From: CAMBDS01 sp964355675
GTDB taxonomy: Bacteria; Electryoneota; AABM5-125-24; Hatepunaeales; Hatepunaeaceae
DNA length: 64,000 nt
Direction: 5' to 3'
NCBI GenBank assembly: GCA_964355675.1
Contig: CAYHEC010000004.1
Location: forward strand, 134,500-198,499
Below the pieces are notes generated by a model. It had not been told where the DNA came from, ran no database searches, and worked only from the letters and a program-made list of their open reading frames with translations. The translations under genes and the position numbers were made by a program. Below, piece after piece: positions 18,666 to 27,738 of the stretch (within the stretch, counting starts at the first letter, position 1; each line of letters opens with the position of its first letter).

Positions 18666-21600
18666 TCATCGTAATAGGATCAGCTTCTCGGCGGCTTTGA
18701 CTTGTCCTGCTTTCACTTCCAGCCAATAAATACCGGTTGGCAAATCTTTGGCTTCTAAGGAGAATGAATGCCACCCAGCTTCAAGGTTAGAATTGCTGAG
18801 AGACCAAACGACTCGCCCTTGCAAATCAATTAATCGGCTTACGACATCAGTTCGGGAAGGTAAACCAAATCGAACCGTTGTCCGGCTGTTAAATGGATTT
18901 GGGTATGTGGGCGTAATGGTGAGCTGAGTCGGCAACTCGATGGCACATTCGACCAACGATGCGGTTTCAAAACCATCGGTTGCATAGGCAATGCCGTCTG
19001 AAAGAGGATCCAACCGAGCAATCATTCGATTATCTTTGATTGCGACAATCGAGAGACTCTCGTTCTCGAGTGCGCCATCGATTTCGCTCGTCAAAGAGTC
19101 GTCTCCTCTTAGTACAATACCAGCAGGCAACGACGCAATCGTTCCCCATCCGACTGTGAGACCCGTTATATTGGAGATAGCCTGCAATGTAACATCTTCA
19201 CTAACCACACTCGATGGCGCATCAAGGATCAACAAACTCATATCAGATCCAGTCTGTCGAGATTGTCGTTCGGCTGGAGTGACAGGCATTCGAGGCATTT
19301 CTGCCATATTCTCATTGTCAGTATAGACAAGTTCGATTCTTCTGTCAACCTTGACTTTGTAGCCTTCACCAGGAACTAAAAAATCCATTCCGAAAAAACC
19401 GAAGCGAGGAGCTATAAAATCTCCGCTCCCGTTTTTGGCAATCATGAGCGCCTGCATGATACTTTCAAAACCAACGCGAGAATTTACCGGGTGATCGAGG
19501 AGATAACCAATGGTATTCCAACCAATCGAAAGTTGAATTGGAGTATCAAGCTCTGATTTTCGCCCGATGACAACAAGACTATCGTCGGTTGTCACATTGA
19601 CCTGATACCCATTCAGTGGGTCCCATTGACCGAGACCATTGAAATTGAACCGAGTTGTCCAAAATCTTCCCGCTCCATCCTTGATCATTACCAAATGCTG
19701 ACGTTCTAAAACTCCGGCAAATAATGTTGGAATATCAAGGGAGTTAGGTACGACAAAGCTTGAAATTAGGTTCCAGCCCTGAACGAGATGAACGACTTGC
19801 ACATCCGGATCTTGAATAACAAGTCTGACCTGGATTTCATCGTTCTCTCTAAAGTGATTGCCTCCGAAAACGTATTCCACATCCGGGTGGAATTCTTCAT
19901 TGTATCCTGCATCCCAGACAATGAATGTCAACGAATCGCCTTGCCTAAACGCCTGATCCCCTCCGTAAATAAAGAAGTCTGCCGGAGCGTCCACCCACCG
20001 GACAGCGCCTCCGACTCGGCCCTCAGGCGTAAGAACGGCAACCTCACTGCCGACAAGTAATTCTCTGCCATACACATCTGTGGAAAGAATCCTGATACTT
20101 GCTCGTCTCTCAGATTCGACCGGATCATCAAAGTGGCGGAAACCTTCGACTATCTCAAGCGACGCATGAAGGGAAGCGATCGATCCATCGAAGGCATGAA
20201 CGACGATATCTGCCTCGTAATTGTCTCCCTGACTGGCCCCAGGTGGAACAGATATATTTACCGTCAAGTCCTCGTTATCTCGCGCCCCAATTTCACCCTC
20301 GATCGGATCCAACGTGATCCAACTAATTCTTGGATTGACCTCCACACCGATCAGGTGTTGTGGATTTGTTCCAACGACTGCTCCGAGAATCCACCGGTTG
20401 GCATCCCAACTCCCGATCATGCAGAGTCCGGTCGGCGCTCCCTCAAAATGAATATCCGTTTCTTCAATAATCTCGCGTTCCGGATCACTCCGATAGATAG
20501 CAGTGGAGCCGTCAGGTTCGAGGTTGGCGATATAAAGTGGAAGATCGTCGATGTCCTCAGGATTCCAGGCGAAACCGTAAACTCCATCAAGATTATGCTC
20601 GTCCCATTCTAACAATACTTCACCGGCACGGTTAACAAGATACCAAGGCATATCATACTCTCCGCACCAGAAGGCGTCTGTCTCCCTATCATACGCCAAA
20701 GCCCGATTCACGGTTATTGGCGCTCCCAGCTGAACACCGATTAATTCCCCATCGGTAGTAAAGGAGTAGATACTATCGTTCTGTGAACCATACAAATACT
20801 GTCCGTCCCATGCCAAATCTCTTAACCCCCAACCAACTTGCCTTACTTGCGGTTGGTTGAATTGTCGCATTTGAGTACCATTCCGATTCATCACGGATAC
20901 TTTTAGACCTTGAACCGGATCACCACTTGTGACAAAGAACTGGTCTGAGGCATATTCGACGCCCATTATTCTCTGAAGTCCGGTCACAACAGTCAAATTG
21001 ATGTCGAACTGAATATCCCCGGGGCGGTCTCTTTCGGGAGCTATGGACCCCGTTTTTCTGAGCGTCCTGCCGTTTCTATCTCGATTAGGAACTTGATTTA
21101 GCAAGCGAAGAGTGTAGGGTACAGAAATTTCACTCTCGTTGATAAGACTTGTGCCGGTCTGGAAATGGTCGTTACCACCTAGTGCGATACCAATATTTTC
21201 GACGTCAAATCTGACGATGGGTTGATACAATTCAAAATCAACCCTGATGCTGTCACGAGGGTTAAGTTGTACTTCAAGTTCATCACTGGCATATCCCGGT
21301 AACACAGCTGTCAGGTTCGTCATTCCCGGAATAATGCCGACCAGTCGGTAGCCGCCCTGTTGATTGGTAAGAGAACTGATACGACCGTTTGAGATGGTTG
21401 CACCTGATAAACTTTGCCCGTTCTGATCTCGAGCTGTGCCGTAAACCTGGGATCCGACTGGAGGCGATCCTCCCCAGACCACTAAGTCATCGATATACCA
21501 GCCTGCGTACCAGTCGATCTCGTTATCTGTCTTGAACTGCCAGCGAAAACGGACAGTGTGACCTTCGAATTCAGAAAGATCAACACTTACCATCTGCCAG

Positions 21601-24600
21601 GCGGCGATTTCACCCGTCCAGGCCGGTTGATTTTGAAATGACGCAACCGTCTGATCGGGATAACCTCCGAGTGGTGTTGCCAGAGTATAAGCTCCGCCAT
21701 CCACAGAAATCAGTAATTGTCCTCCATCACGACCGACTTCGGCTGACATGTAATGGAAGAATTCGATGCTCGCCTCAGGTGAGGTTAGCAGGAACTCATT
21801 GATTGTCGTCAACGTGAAGTTAGCATTGTTCTCGTAATGCCGGGGTGAAGTCTGTCTCGTGCCCCACACATAAGATCCTGAATGAGCGCTCGCCGGTCCA
21901 TTGACTAAAGCATTAGTCAAATTCCAACTTCCGAATGGAGAAGCCGTGAATACCGCCGGTGGAGGGGCATTATTGACTCTTTCGAAATTATGGTATTGAC
22001 TAACACCCAACGGCACACGAACATTGGCGGGAGACGAGTAATTGGGCACCTCATCAAACGCTATCAGAGTAAGATCGTGCCAACCCTCCTGGCCAGCGGC
22101 TAATTCGCCTGTGAAGGTAACGGTGGGTGCATCAACTCTGCCTACTTCCTCGCCATTGATAATAACGCGAGTGCCCGCATAGTCCGTACAGAATTGAAGG
22201 TTGTCGGCATTTCGAAGCGGAGCTGTCCATCGTATAGTATAATTCCGCAAATTGTTGGTAACAACTATGTTTGAAGGAGCCGCAGGAGGCATATTGAATT
22301 TGGCGGTATCTTCGGGACTCTCTAATTCGATATTGTTGCCATAGTTTGCCACAATCGAATAGGTATGATCTCTATCCTCACCAGCAGAACCGACGACGTG
22401 CTCCCATAAGCGATTCTGAAATACACCTTCAGCCGCGACCTGACCATCCACGATTATCCTGTAACCTTCGGGCGGATCACGCTCCGGAAGATCGCCCGTG
22501 TTAGGATTGGTTGGGATTGATACTTCGGCTGTTAACTGGGTTGCAACCAGATCGGTATTGGTAACTACGATGCGATCACCTAAATCAGCCAGAGTGAAAC
22601 TCGGTGAGTTAACTTCTCGTAAAGGACGTGGAGCTATTCGCTGTTCATTATCATCTTCATACTTGTAAATCACTGCCCGGATCATATTGTCGCCTGGTAG
22701 GCCGTTGAAACGACGCCATTGACCATCGATACGCAGATGTGTTACATCGGGGTGATCCATCCGGTTATCGAGTCCGGTTGCGTTAAAAGTTACGACGTCT
22801 TCATTTATATTCTGATGCCAGCCGACATAAAAAGCTCCGGTCAGTAGTCGAACTCCGGTCGATGCGACGGTAACCCATTGAGAGGCGGTACGATTTCTGT
22901 CGAAATCGCTCCAAATTTCCTCGCCAGGAAGGCCTGTTTCGGGGTCTTCAAGCCAAATTCGATAATGGATGGGAACATACGCAAAACCTTGCCAGCCATT
23001 GAAACCAAAATCCCCCCGTCGGAACATATAGGTTTGAACAGAAACGACATCATACAAACCTTCAGGTTCGAACCTAACCGCAATTACATCGTCTCTTCCC
23101 TGTAGATAGACAGCATTGGCAATAACACCATTATCATAGCGGAGCGAGTCATTAATCCCGATCATGCCTGGTGGATTCCAAGTCACTACTACCCTGTCAT
23201 CAAATTTACCATTTAGTTGGATAGCTCGTATCGGGAGACGGTCATCAAGCATAAAATTTTGCTCTGTCGATTCGCCGTCTCTAATCTCGATTCCAGCTAC
23301 ACTCGCACCGCGCCAACCAGACAATCTCGGAGTTACCGTGTAGTTACCTTCGGTCAAACGCATTTCGTAATAGCCGTCGATAGCAGTTGTTGTAACTTGT
23401 AAATTATCACCATCTTCTTCATTAACAACAGCAATCTCAACTCCTCTTAGCCATCCATCCTCAACATGAACATTTCGCACATAGCCCTGAAGCATCCCCT
23501 GGCGAATATGAGAAAGTTGTATGTCGCGACTTGGATGGGCGTCCGGGGCGATATCGAAGGAATCCGTCTCAAAGGGTATGAAGCCTTCATAATCAGCTGT
23601 AAGTTTATAGCGCCCCGGCAATAGATCGGCAAATAAGTAATTGCCATCCGCATCCGGGCTGGCCAAACTGTCATTCAGGGATAGGACTACCTCCTGAACA
23701 TTACCTTCATCATCAAGAGAGACTTCACCTTCCAGTGAACACGAACCTCCGTTTACAGTTAATCCGAGAGAAAGATTTGTGACCCTACCGCCGCGCGTGT
23801 CATAAATTTCGAGATTTCCACCGAGTTCACTATCCACTCTTCCCCGTGCATCGAAGGAAACCAGCAATTCTGTATCTGCTCTGGGATCTAACTGCCCGGT
23901 TAGTGGTGAAATTCGCGCCCAATTGAGTGCTGGCCATAATTCGTATAATTTCAGGAAATCAGCGTCTCGACCTTGAATAACAACGCCGAGCATCCAAGTC
24001 TGGGTGTCATAGAGATAAGTAGTGAAAGCGCCACCCGCAAAACCTTCCTCTTCCGTGGCAGTCTCCATTTGGCGAATTAATTGTTGAGTGCGTGGATTAT
24101 AACGATATAAAGCCGCCCCACCGTTTTCAGATTCCTGATTATGTATATAAAGACAAGCGCCGTCAGGGTCAGTGGGATTCCAAGCCATTCCAACTACGCC
24201 GGTGAGACCGTGGTCGGTAACTCGGTCAACGAGGCTTGTTACGCCAATCCCGGTGCGGTGATACTTATACCAAGTATCATCACGATCCCCTACCCAGAAT
24301 GAATTCTCGCCAGGAATCCAGGCTATAGCACGGTTTACCGTGAGGGGTGTTCTAAATTCAGTCCCCAGAACCCGGCCATCGAAAGGGCTCATCCTGAAGA
24401 CGCTATTGTTAGCGGAACCATACACGAAGGTTCCATCGTACGCCAGATCACGAACTCCCCAGCCATTCAAATTAAACTGATCCCCTTGCGCAACAGTCAT
24501 AAGAACATCTCCTTCGCGGTTCATCAAGTAAAAATGGCTTGTATCGGTAGTAAAATCGCCCCCAGTAGTCAGAAGATTATAGGTTCTTGGCGTACCGTTT

Positions 24601-27383
24601 CGTACGAATTCTGCGGCAATATGATATTGATCCCCGGTCTCGGCGGTTAAGTTAATCGTTTTAATCAACTGCCATGGATTATCTCTGTTTGGAGCATTGC
24701 TGGGCATCTCAGCCGGACCCGGAAGCAGGTTTCTCCCACCCTGCGGAAAATAATCAATAAATATTTGAAAATTTGTTGGGCTGTCGCCTTCGTTGGCAAG
24801 AGTAATCCTTATTACGCTCTGATCTCCGGAATTAAGTGATTCCTCGATTGTCTCTGGATCTACAGTCAATCGGCTGTTATACTCATCCAAAAAGAATTCT
24901 CGAACAATATTTCTATCGGCTTCAATCGCAATATTTCCCGCTGAATCAGCAAAACCAATCGCAGAAATTGCATAGGCATGGTTACCTGCTTGAAGTTCGA
25001 AGAATTGAAATCGGCCATTCACATCCGATATTGCCCGGTTGTTACCGTCTAAAACAACTACTGCGCCTGGAATTGCAATCTGATCAGCGCTGGTTTTAAC
25101 GAAACCAGTGATTGCCCCGGTTACAGGGCGATATATTCGCAGGTCATCGATAAACCATCCCGGACCAACATTGCTGTCGTCAGAACGGAAATGATAGCGC
25201 AGAGTAATTTCCTGCCCGGTAAAACCTGACAAATCAAAGGTCGAGGATATCCACCCATTGGAATTGCCTGAAAATCCAGGGCCTCCATCGAAAGCAAATA
25301 TCGAGCGTTCTGGATACCCATTCACGGGTACAAGAACATCCCACCTCTCGCCATTATCGAGTGAAAATTCGACTCTTCCCCCGTCCCAGCCGCCTTCGCA
25401 TAAATACCGATGATTGAAGGATAGAAAAGTCCTCGCCTGTTCAGGAATTTCAATTCGGGGCGTCACAAGTTCGAAATCTGCCAAATCAGGGTAATTTCCG
25501 TTTAAGATGGTTGCCCAGGCTCTTTGCCCATTCGCAGCTCCACCAGCGGGTATCCCCCACTCCCATCCGCCTTGTCCTGGAATGGGAGTCAACGCACCAT
25601 TGCTCTGTTCGAATCCGAGCGTAACGGGAACGCGCCAAAAACTTGTCGGAGTCACGAAGGCAGGATCGGAAAGCTCCGATTCACCGTCAGGATTTCGATA
25701 TACCGCTGAAATCGCAAATTCATACTGACGACCGTTCTCGAGCTCAATTGCGGTATAGCGTCTGCTGTTGGTAAAGTCAAAAACCTCACCCCCAGCATAA
25801 ACATTATATCCGAGCAGATCGTCTCGCTGTGGAACTTCTTGCTCCCTGATCTGATTGAGCTCACCTCTAAGCCTAATAATCTCTGCTCGTGCCTCTTCCG
25901 AAGGTTTATCGTGATTCCGTGGATATAAAGCCGCAATCTGATGCTGAAGTTCTAATTGCCGCATAATGATACGATTATCACGATGAGGCATATCCCATTG
26001 TAAAACTACTTCCCCATCTCCGGCTCTTGCTCTCAGATTGACTGGACGAGGAAACTCAGGTGGTGGCACACGGAAAAAATCGACTATCAGACGTATCAAA
26101 TCCTGCTTTGTCGCGCCATCCCCATCGACAAGCCCTCCAAATTCAAAAGACGCTCCAACAGTTCGGTAAACATCTCCACGGAATGATATCATTCCGACTA
26201 CTGTCTCTTCACCATCACGGAAAGTTAGAACTTCTTCTGCATCTTCCATTACACCTAAGTGATCTGTGTAATCATTATCCTGGGCATCGTACTCCGCAAA
26301 AACTAACCCGTCGGCAATACCACCGGCTACCCCAGTGATAGGTCCGGATGCCGCATGTCCATCGATAACGCCTTCGATTCTGAACAAGGGATGAGCTTCA
26401 GTAGGGGGATCGCCAGTCCAAAAATCAGATCCTTCCAAGTATATATTGCCTCCAGCCCGGGCGTAAGCCGCAAGAACATCTCCCTCGGCACGGGTCAATC
26501 GATGATAATTCCGGCCATTCTCTCCGTAATTGCCAAGATTTATGAAAACTGCTTCATAGTCATTAAGGTCTTCTGGTAATTGCTGGTTGAGACGGCTCTG
26601 AAGAAAAGTCACGGTGTGCTCTTCATCTCGCAATGCCACTGTTTGAGCGGTGCCGGATGGTGTAGATAATCCAGCGTCCCAAACAAGAAAGTTCCCCGGT
26701 CCATGATCGCTAAGTAAGTACGCGGTACGCTCGCCAATTTCTGCGCCATCTCCATTATGACGAACTGTCAATCCTTCGCTTCCGTCATGATTTTCAAGAC
26801 CTATCGTCCCATCAGCCAAATTGAAATCTTCACCAATCACTCTAAATTGCAGTAAAATATTTCCATCTGGAGCGAGTGCCACCTGCATAGTGATGGTATT
26901 CTCGGGTGCGTGACCTTCCTGATTGACTTCAAGGTAATTTTGATATTCTATTACAAATTTACCTTCGCGATGTCCTATGAAAACACTGCCTTCCCCCCAT
27001 TCGGACCGAGGAGTAAGGTTTTTCCAGAAGAGGGCGATGATATTATTAGGGGAGTTTTGTTCTGGGAGTTCTTGATTATCAGATCGTTCGTATTCATCGG
27101 AGGGACCGAAACCAATCATTCCATTCGAACAGACGTAGAGATTGTCATAGAGACGTCCGTAAAAAGGAAAGTCGAATCCAATTTCAATTGGACCAACGAA
27201 AGAGTTATCTTCTAATTCGACAATGGATTCACCGATATCTTCGATTTCAAGCCAATGGAAATCCACGGGATAAAAAAGATACGGATTACCCTCATCTCTG
27301 CCCGGCAAGGGATTGCCATTTGCAGACAACGATATCAGGCATAGTAGAAGCAGTCCGGGAAGCAAGCGAAAAAAGCGTCGCAT
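18666..27383 (-). CDS. Giant T9SS-exported multidomain protein with duplicated jelly-roll/propeller blocks (about 2905 aa)
   Basis: A signal peptide (FRLLPGLLLLCLISLSANG) leads into a nidogen-like beta domain (IGFDFPFYGRLYDNLYVCSN) and a ThuA/amidotransferase-like alpha-beta region near 230-440. A FnIII-like domain with a charged helical insertion (about 465-525) follows. Then come a MAM/choice-of-anchor-J-like jelly roll (about 590-750; GPGWFIDDLRIY), a carboxypeptidase-regulatory-like domain, and a propeller-like region (about 975-1210; GWGVRDLAYDG). The jelly-roll, regulatory and propeller set recurs at about 1805-2370 (GWYIDDLVVWGG, GWGLRDLAWDGQYLYG). One copy of the unassigned module lies near 2416-2523, then two GWNLISS/GWNTIGY segments and a T9SS tail (TYPNPFNSRTTVRFGLP). 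I prefer ATG 27383 over the TTG one codon earlier because of the GAGGA upstream. Probable exported surface protein; enzyme activity not recognised. Confidence 0.84.
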   Translation of the reverse strand: MRRFFRLLPGLLLLCLISLSANGNPLPGRDEGNPYLFYPVDFHWLEIEDIGESIVELEDNSFVGPIEIGFDFPFYGRLYDNLYVCSNGMIGFGPSDEYERSDNQELPEQNSPNNIIALFWKNLTPRSEWGEGSVFIGHREGKFVIEYQNYLEVNQEGHAPENTITMQVALAPDGNILLQFRVIGEDFNLADGTIGLENHDGSEGLTVRHNGDGAEIGERTAYLLSDHGPGNFLVWDAGLSTPSGTAQTVALRDEEHTVTFLQSRLNQQLPEDLNDYEAVFINLGNYGENGRNYHRLTRAEGDVLAAYARAGGNIYLEGSDFWTGDPPTEAHPLFRIEGVIDGHAASGPITGVAGGIADGLVFAEYDAQDNDYTDHLGVMEDAEEVLTFRDGEETVVGMISFRGDVYRTVGASFEFGGLVDGDGATKQDLIRLIVDFFRVPPPEFPRPVNLRARAGDGEVVLQWDMPHRDNRIIMRQLELQHQIAALYPRNHDKPSEEARAEIIRLRGELNQIREQEVPQRDDLLGYNVYAGGEVFDFTNSRRYTAIELENGRQYEFAISAVYRNPDGESELSDPAFVTPTSFWRVPVTLGFEQSNGALTPIPGQGGWEWGIPAGGAANGQRAWATILNGNYPDLADFELVTPRIEIPEQARTFLSFNHRYLCEGGWDGGRVEFSLDNGERWDVLVPVNGYPERSIFAFDGGPGFSGNSNGWISSTFDLSGFTGQEITLRYHFRSDDSNVGPGWFIDDLRIYRPVTGAITGFVKTSADQIAIPGAVVVLDGNNRAISDVNGRFQFFELQAGNHAYAISAIGFADSAGNIAIEADRNIVREFFLDEYNSRLTVDPETIEESLNSGDQSVIRITLANEGDSPTNFQIFIDYFPQGGRNLLPGPAEMPSNAPNRDNPWQLIKTINLTAETGDQYHIAAEFVRNGTPRTYNLLTTGGDFTTDTSHFYLMNREGDVLMTVAQGDQFNLNGWGVRDLAYDGTFVYGSANNSVFRMSPFDGRVLGTEFRTPLTVNRAIAWIPGENSFWVGDRDDTWYKYHRTGIGVTSLVDRVTDHGLTGVVGMAWNPTDPDGACLYIHNQESENGGAALYRYNPRTQQLIRQMETATEEEGFAGGAFTTYLYDTQTWMLGVVIQGRDADFLKLYELWPALNWARISPLTGQLDPRADTELLVSFDARGRVDSELGGNLEIYDTRGGRVTNLSLGLTVNGGSCSLEGEVSLDDEGNVQEVVLSLNDSLASPDADGNYLFADLLPGRYKLTADYEGFIPFETDSFDIAPDAHPSRDIQLSHIRQGMLQGYVRNVHVEDGWLRGVEIAVVNEEDGDNLQVTTTAIDGYYEMRLTEGNYTVTPRLSGWRGASVAGIEIRDGESTEQNFMLDDRLPIRAIQLNGKFDDRVVVTWNPPGMIGINDSLRYDNGVIANAVYLQGRDDVIAVRFEPEGLYDVVSVQTYMFRRGDFGFNGWQGFAYVPIHYRIWLEDPETGLPGEEIWSDFDRNRTASQWVTVASTGVRLLTGAFYVGWHQNINEDVVTFNATGLDNRMDHPDVTHLRIDGQWRRFNGLPGDNMIRAVIYKYEDDNEQRIAPRPLREVNSPSFTLADLGDRIVVTNTDLVATQLTAEVSIPTNPNTGDLPERDPPEGYRIIVDGQVAAEGVFQNRLWEHVVGSAGEDRDHTYSIVANYGNNIELESPEDTAKFNMPPAAPSNIVVTNNLRNYTIRWTAPLRNADNLQFCTDYAGTRVIINGEEVGRVDAPTVTFTGELAAGQEGWHDLTLIAFDEVPNYSSPANVRVPLGVSQYHNFERVNNAPPPAVFTASPFGSWNLTNALVNGPASAHSGSYVWGTRQTSPRHYENNANFTLTTINEFLLTSPEASIEFFHYMSAEVGRDGGQLLISVDGGAYTLATPLGGYPDQTVASFQNQPAWTGEIAAWQMVSVDLSEFEGHTVRFRWQFKTDNEIDWYAGWYIDDLVVWGGSPPVGSQVYGTARDQNGQSLSGATISNGRISSLTNQQGGYRLVGIIPGMTNLTAVLPGYASDELEVQLNPRDSIRVDFELYQPIVRFDVENIGIALGGNDHFQTGTSLINESEISVPYTLRLLNQVPNRDRNGRTLRKTGSIAPERDRPGDIQFDINLTVVTGLQRIMGVEYASDQFFVTSGDPVQGLKVSVMNRNGTQMRQFNQPQVRQVGWGLRDLAWDGQYLYGSQNDSIYSFTTDGELIGVQLGAPITVNRALAYDRETDAFWCGEYDMPWYLVNRAGEVLLEWDEHNLDGVYGFAWNPEDIDDLPLYIANLEPDGSTAIYRSDPEREIIEETDIHFEGAPTGLCMIGSWDANRWILGAVVGTNPQHLIGVEVNPRISWITLDPIEGEIGARDNEDLTVNISVPPGASQGDNYEADIVVHAFDGSIASLHASLEIVEGFRHFDDPVESERRASIRILSTDVYGRELLVGSEVAVLTPEGRVGGAVRWVDAPADFFIYGGDQAFRQGDSLTFIVWDAGYNEEFHPDVEYVFGGNHFRENDEIQVRLVIQDPDVQVVHLVQGWNLISSFVVPNSLDIPTLFAGVLERQHLVMIKDGAGRFWTTRFNFNGLGQWDPLNGYQVNVTTDDSLVVIGRKSELDTPIQLSIGWNTIGYLLDHPVNSRVGFESIMQALMIAKNGSGDFIAPRFGFFGMDFLVPGEGYKVKVDRRIELVYTDNENMAEMPRMPVTPAERQSRQTGSDMSLLILDAPSSVVSEDVTLQAISNITGLTVGWGTIASLPAGIVLRGDDSLTSEIDGALENESLSIVAIKDNRMIARLDPLSDGIAYATDGFETASLVECAIELPTQLTITPTYPNPFNSRTTVRFGLPSRTDVVSRLIDLQGRVVWSLSNSNLEAGWHSFSLEAKDLPTGIYWLEVKAGQVKAAEKLILLR

Positions 27384-27468
27384 CAAAATCCTCGTTGGAT
27401 CAGGGTAATGGTTATGGGCTAGAGTTGTCTCAAGACCCGGCGATACCTGAGATCGCCATGATACAATA

Positions 27469-27498
27469 AATATAATGTACTTATGATTGGTTAATCAA
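27469..27498 (-). promoter_or_regulatory. Possible promoter for the 18666-27383 gene
   Basis: On the minus strand TTGATT (27498-27493) and TATATT (27474-27469) are 18 bases apart, matching the sigma-70 consensus at four and five of six positions. They lie about 90-115 bases upstream of the start at 27383. The surrounding 352-base gap (27387-27738) otherwise holds only the hairpin and terminator listed separately. Confidence 0.45.
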
Positions 27499-27643
27499 GA
27501 GTCTGGATAAATAATCTCTTTTTTATTTTTGTAAGAAAACAGGTGAAGAAAAATAATTAAGTCGGTTCGAGAACTTGGATTCTCAGTCGCATGGCTTCTT
27601 CGAGTAATTTGAGTCATGGTGTAATCGGTTCAATTTGTTCAAG

Positions 27644-27659
27644 CGGACGAAAGCGTCCG
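27644..27659. repeat. Short GC hairpin of the GGACG/CGTCC type
   Basis: CGGACG-AAAG-CGTCCG forms a perfect six-base stem with a GNRA-like four-base loop. The arm sequence resembles the inner arms of the inverted-repeat element at 10951-11021. It lies just past the terminator of the 2941-residue protein gene. Confidence 0.5.
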
Positions 27660-27682
27660 GTAGTCGATTTTCCGATTATTTC

Positions 27683-27709
27683 AAAAGCGAGGGGGGCAAG
27701 AAGCCCCCC
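27683..27709 (-). terminator. Rho-independent terminator after the 2941-residue protein gene
   Basis: GGGGGGC (27691-27697) pairs perfectly with GCCCCCC (27703-27709) around a five-base loop. On the minus strand it is followed by TCGCTTTT. It begins 30 bases past the stop codon at 27739. Confidence 0.8.
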
Positions 27710-27738
27710 TCCTTTTACATTACAACGTGACGACACTA

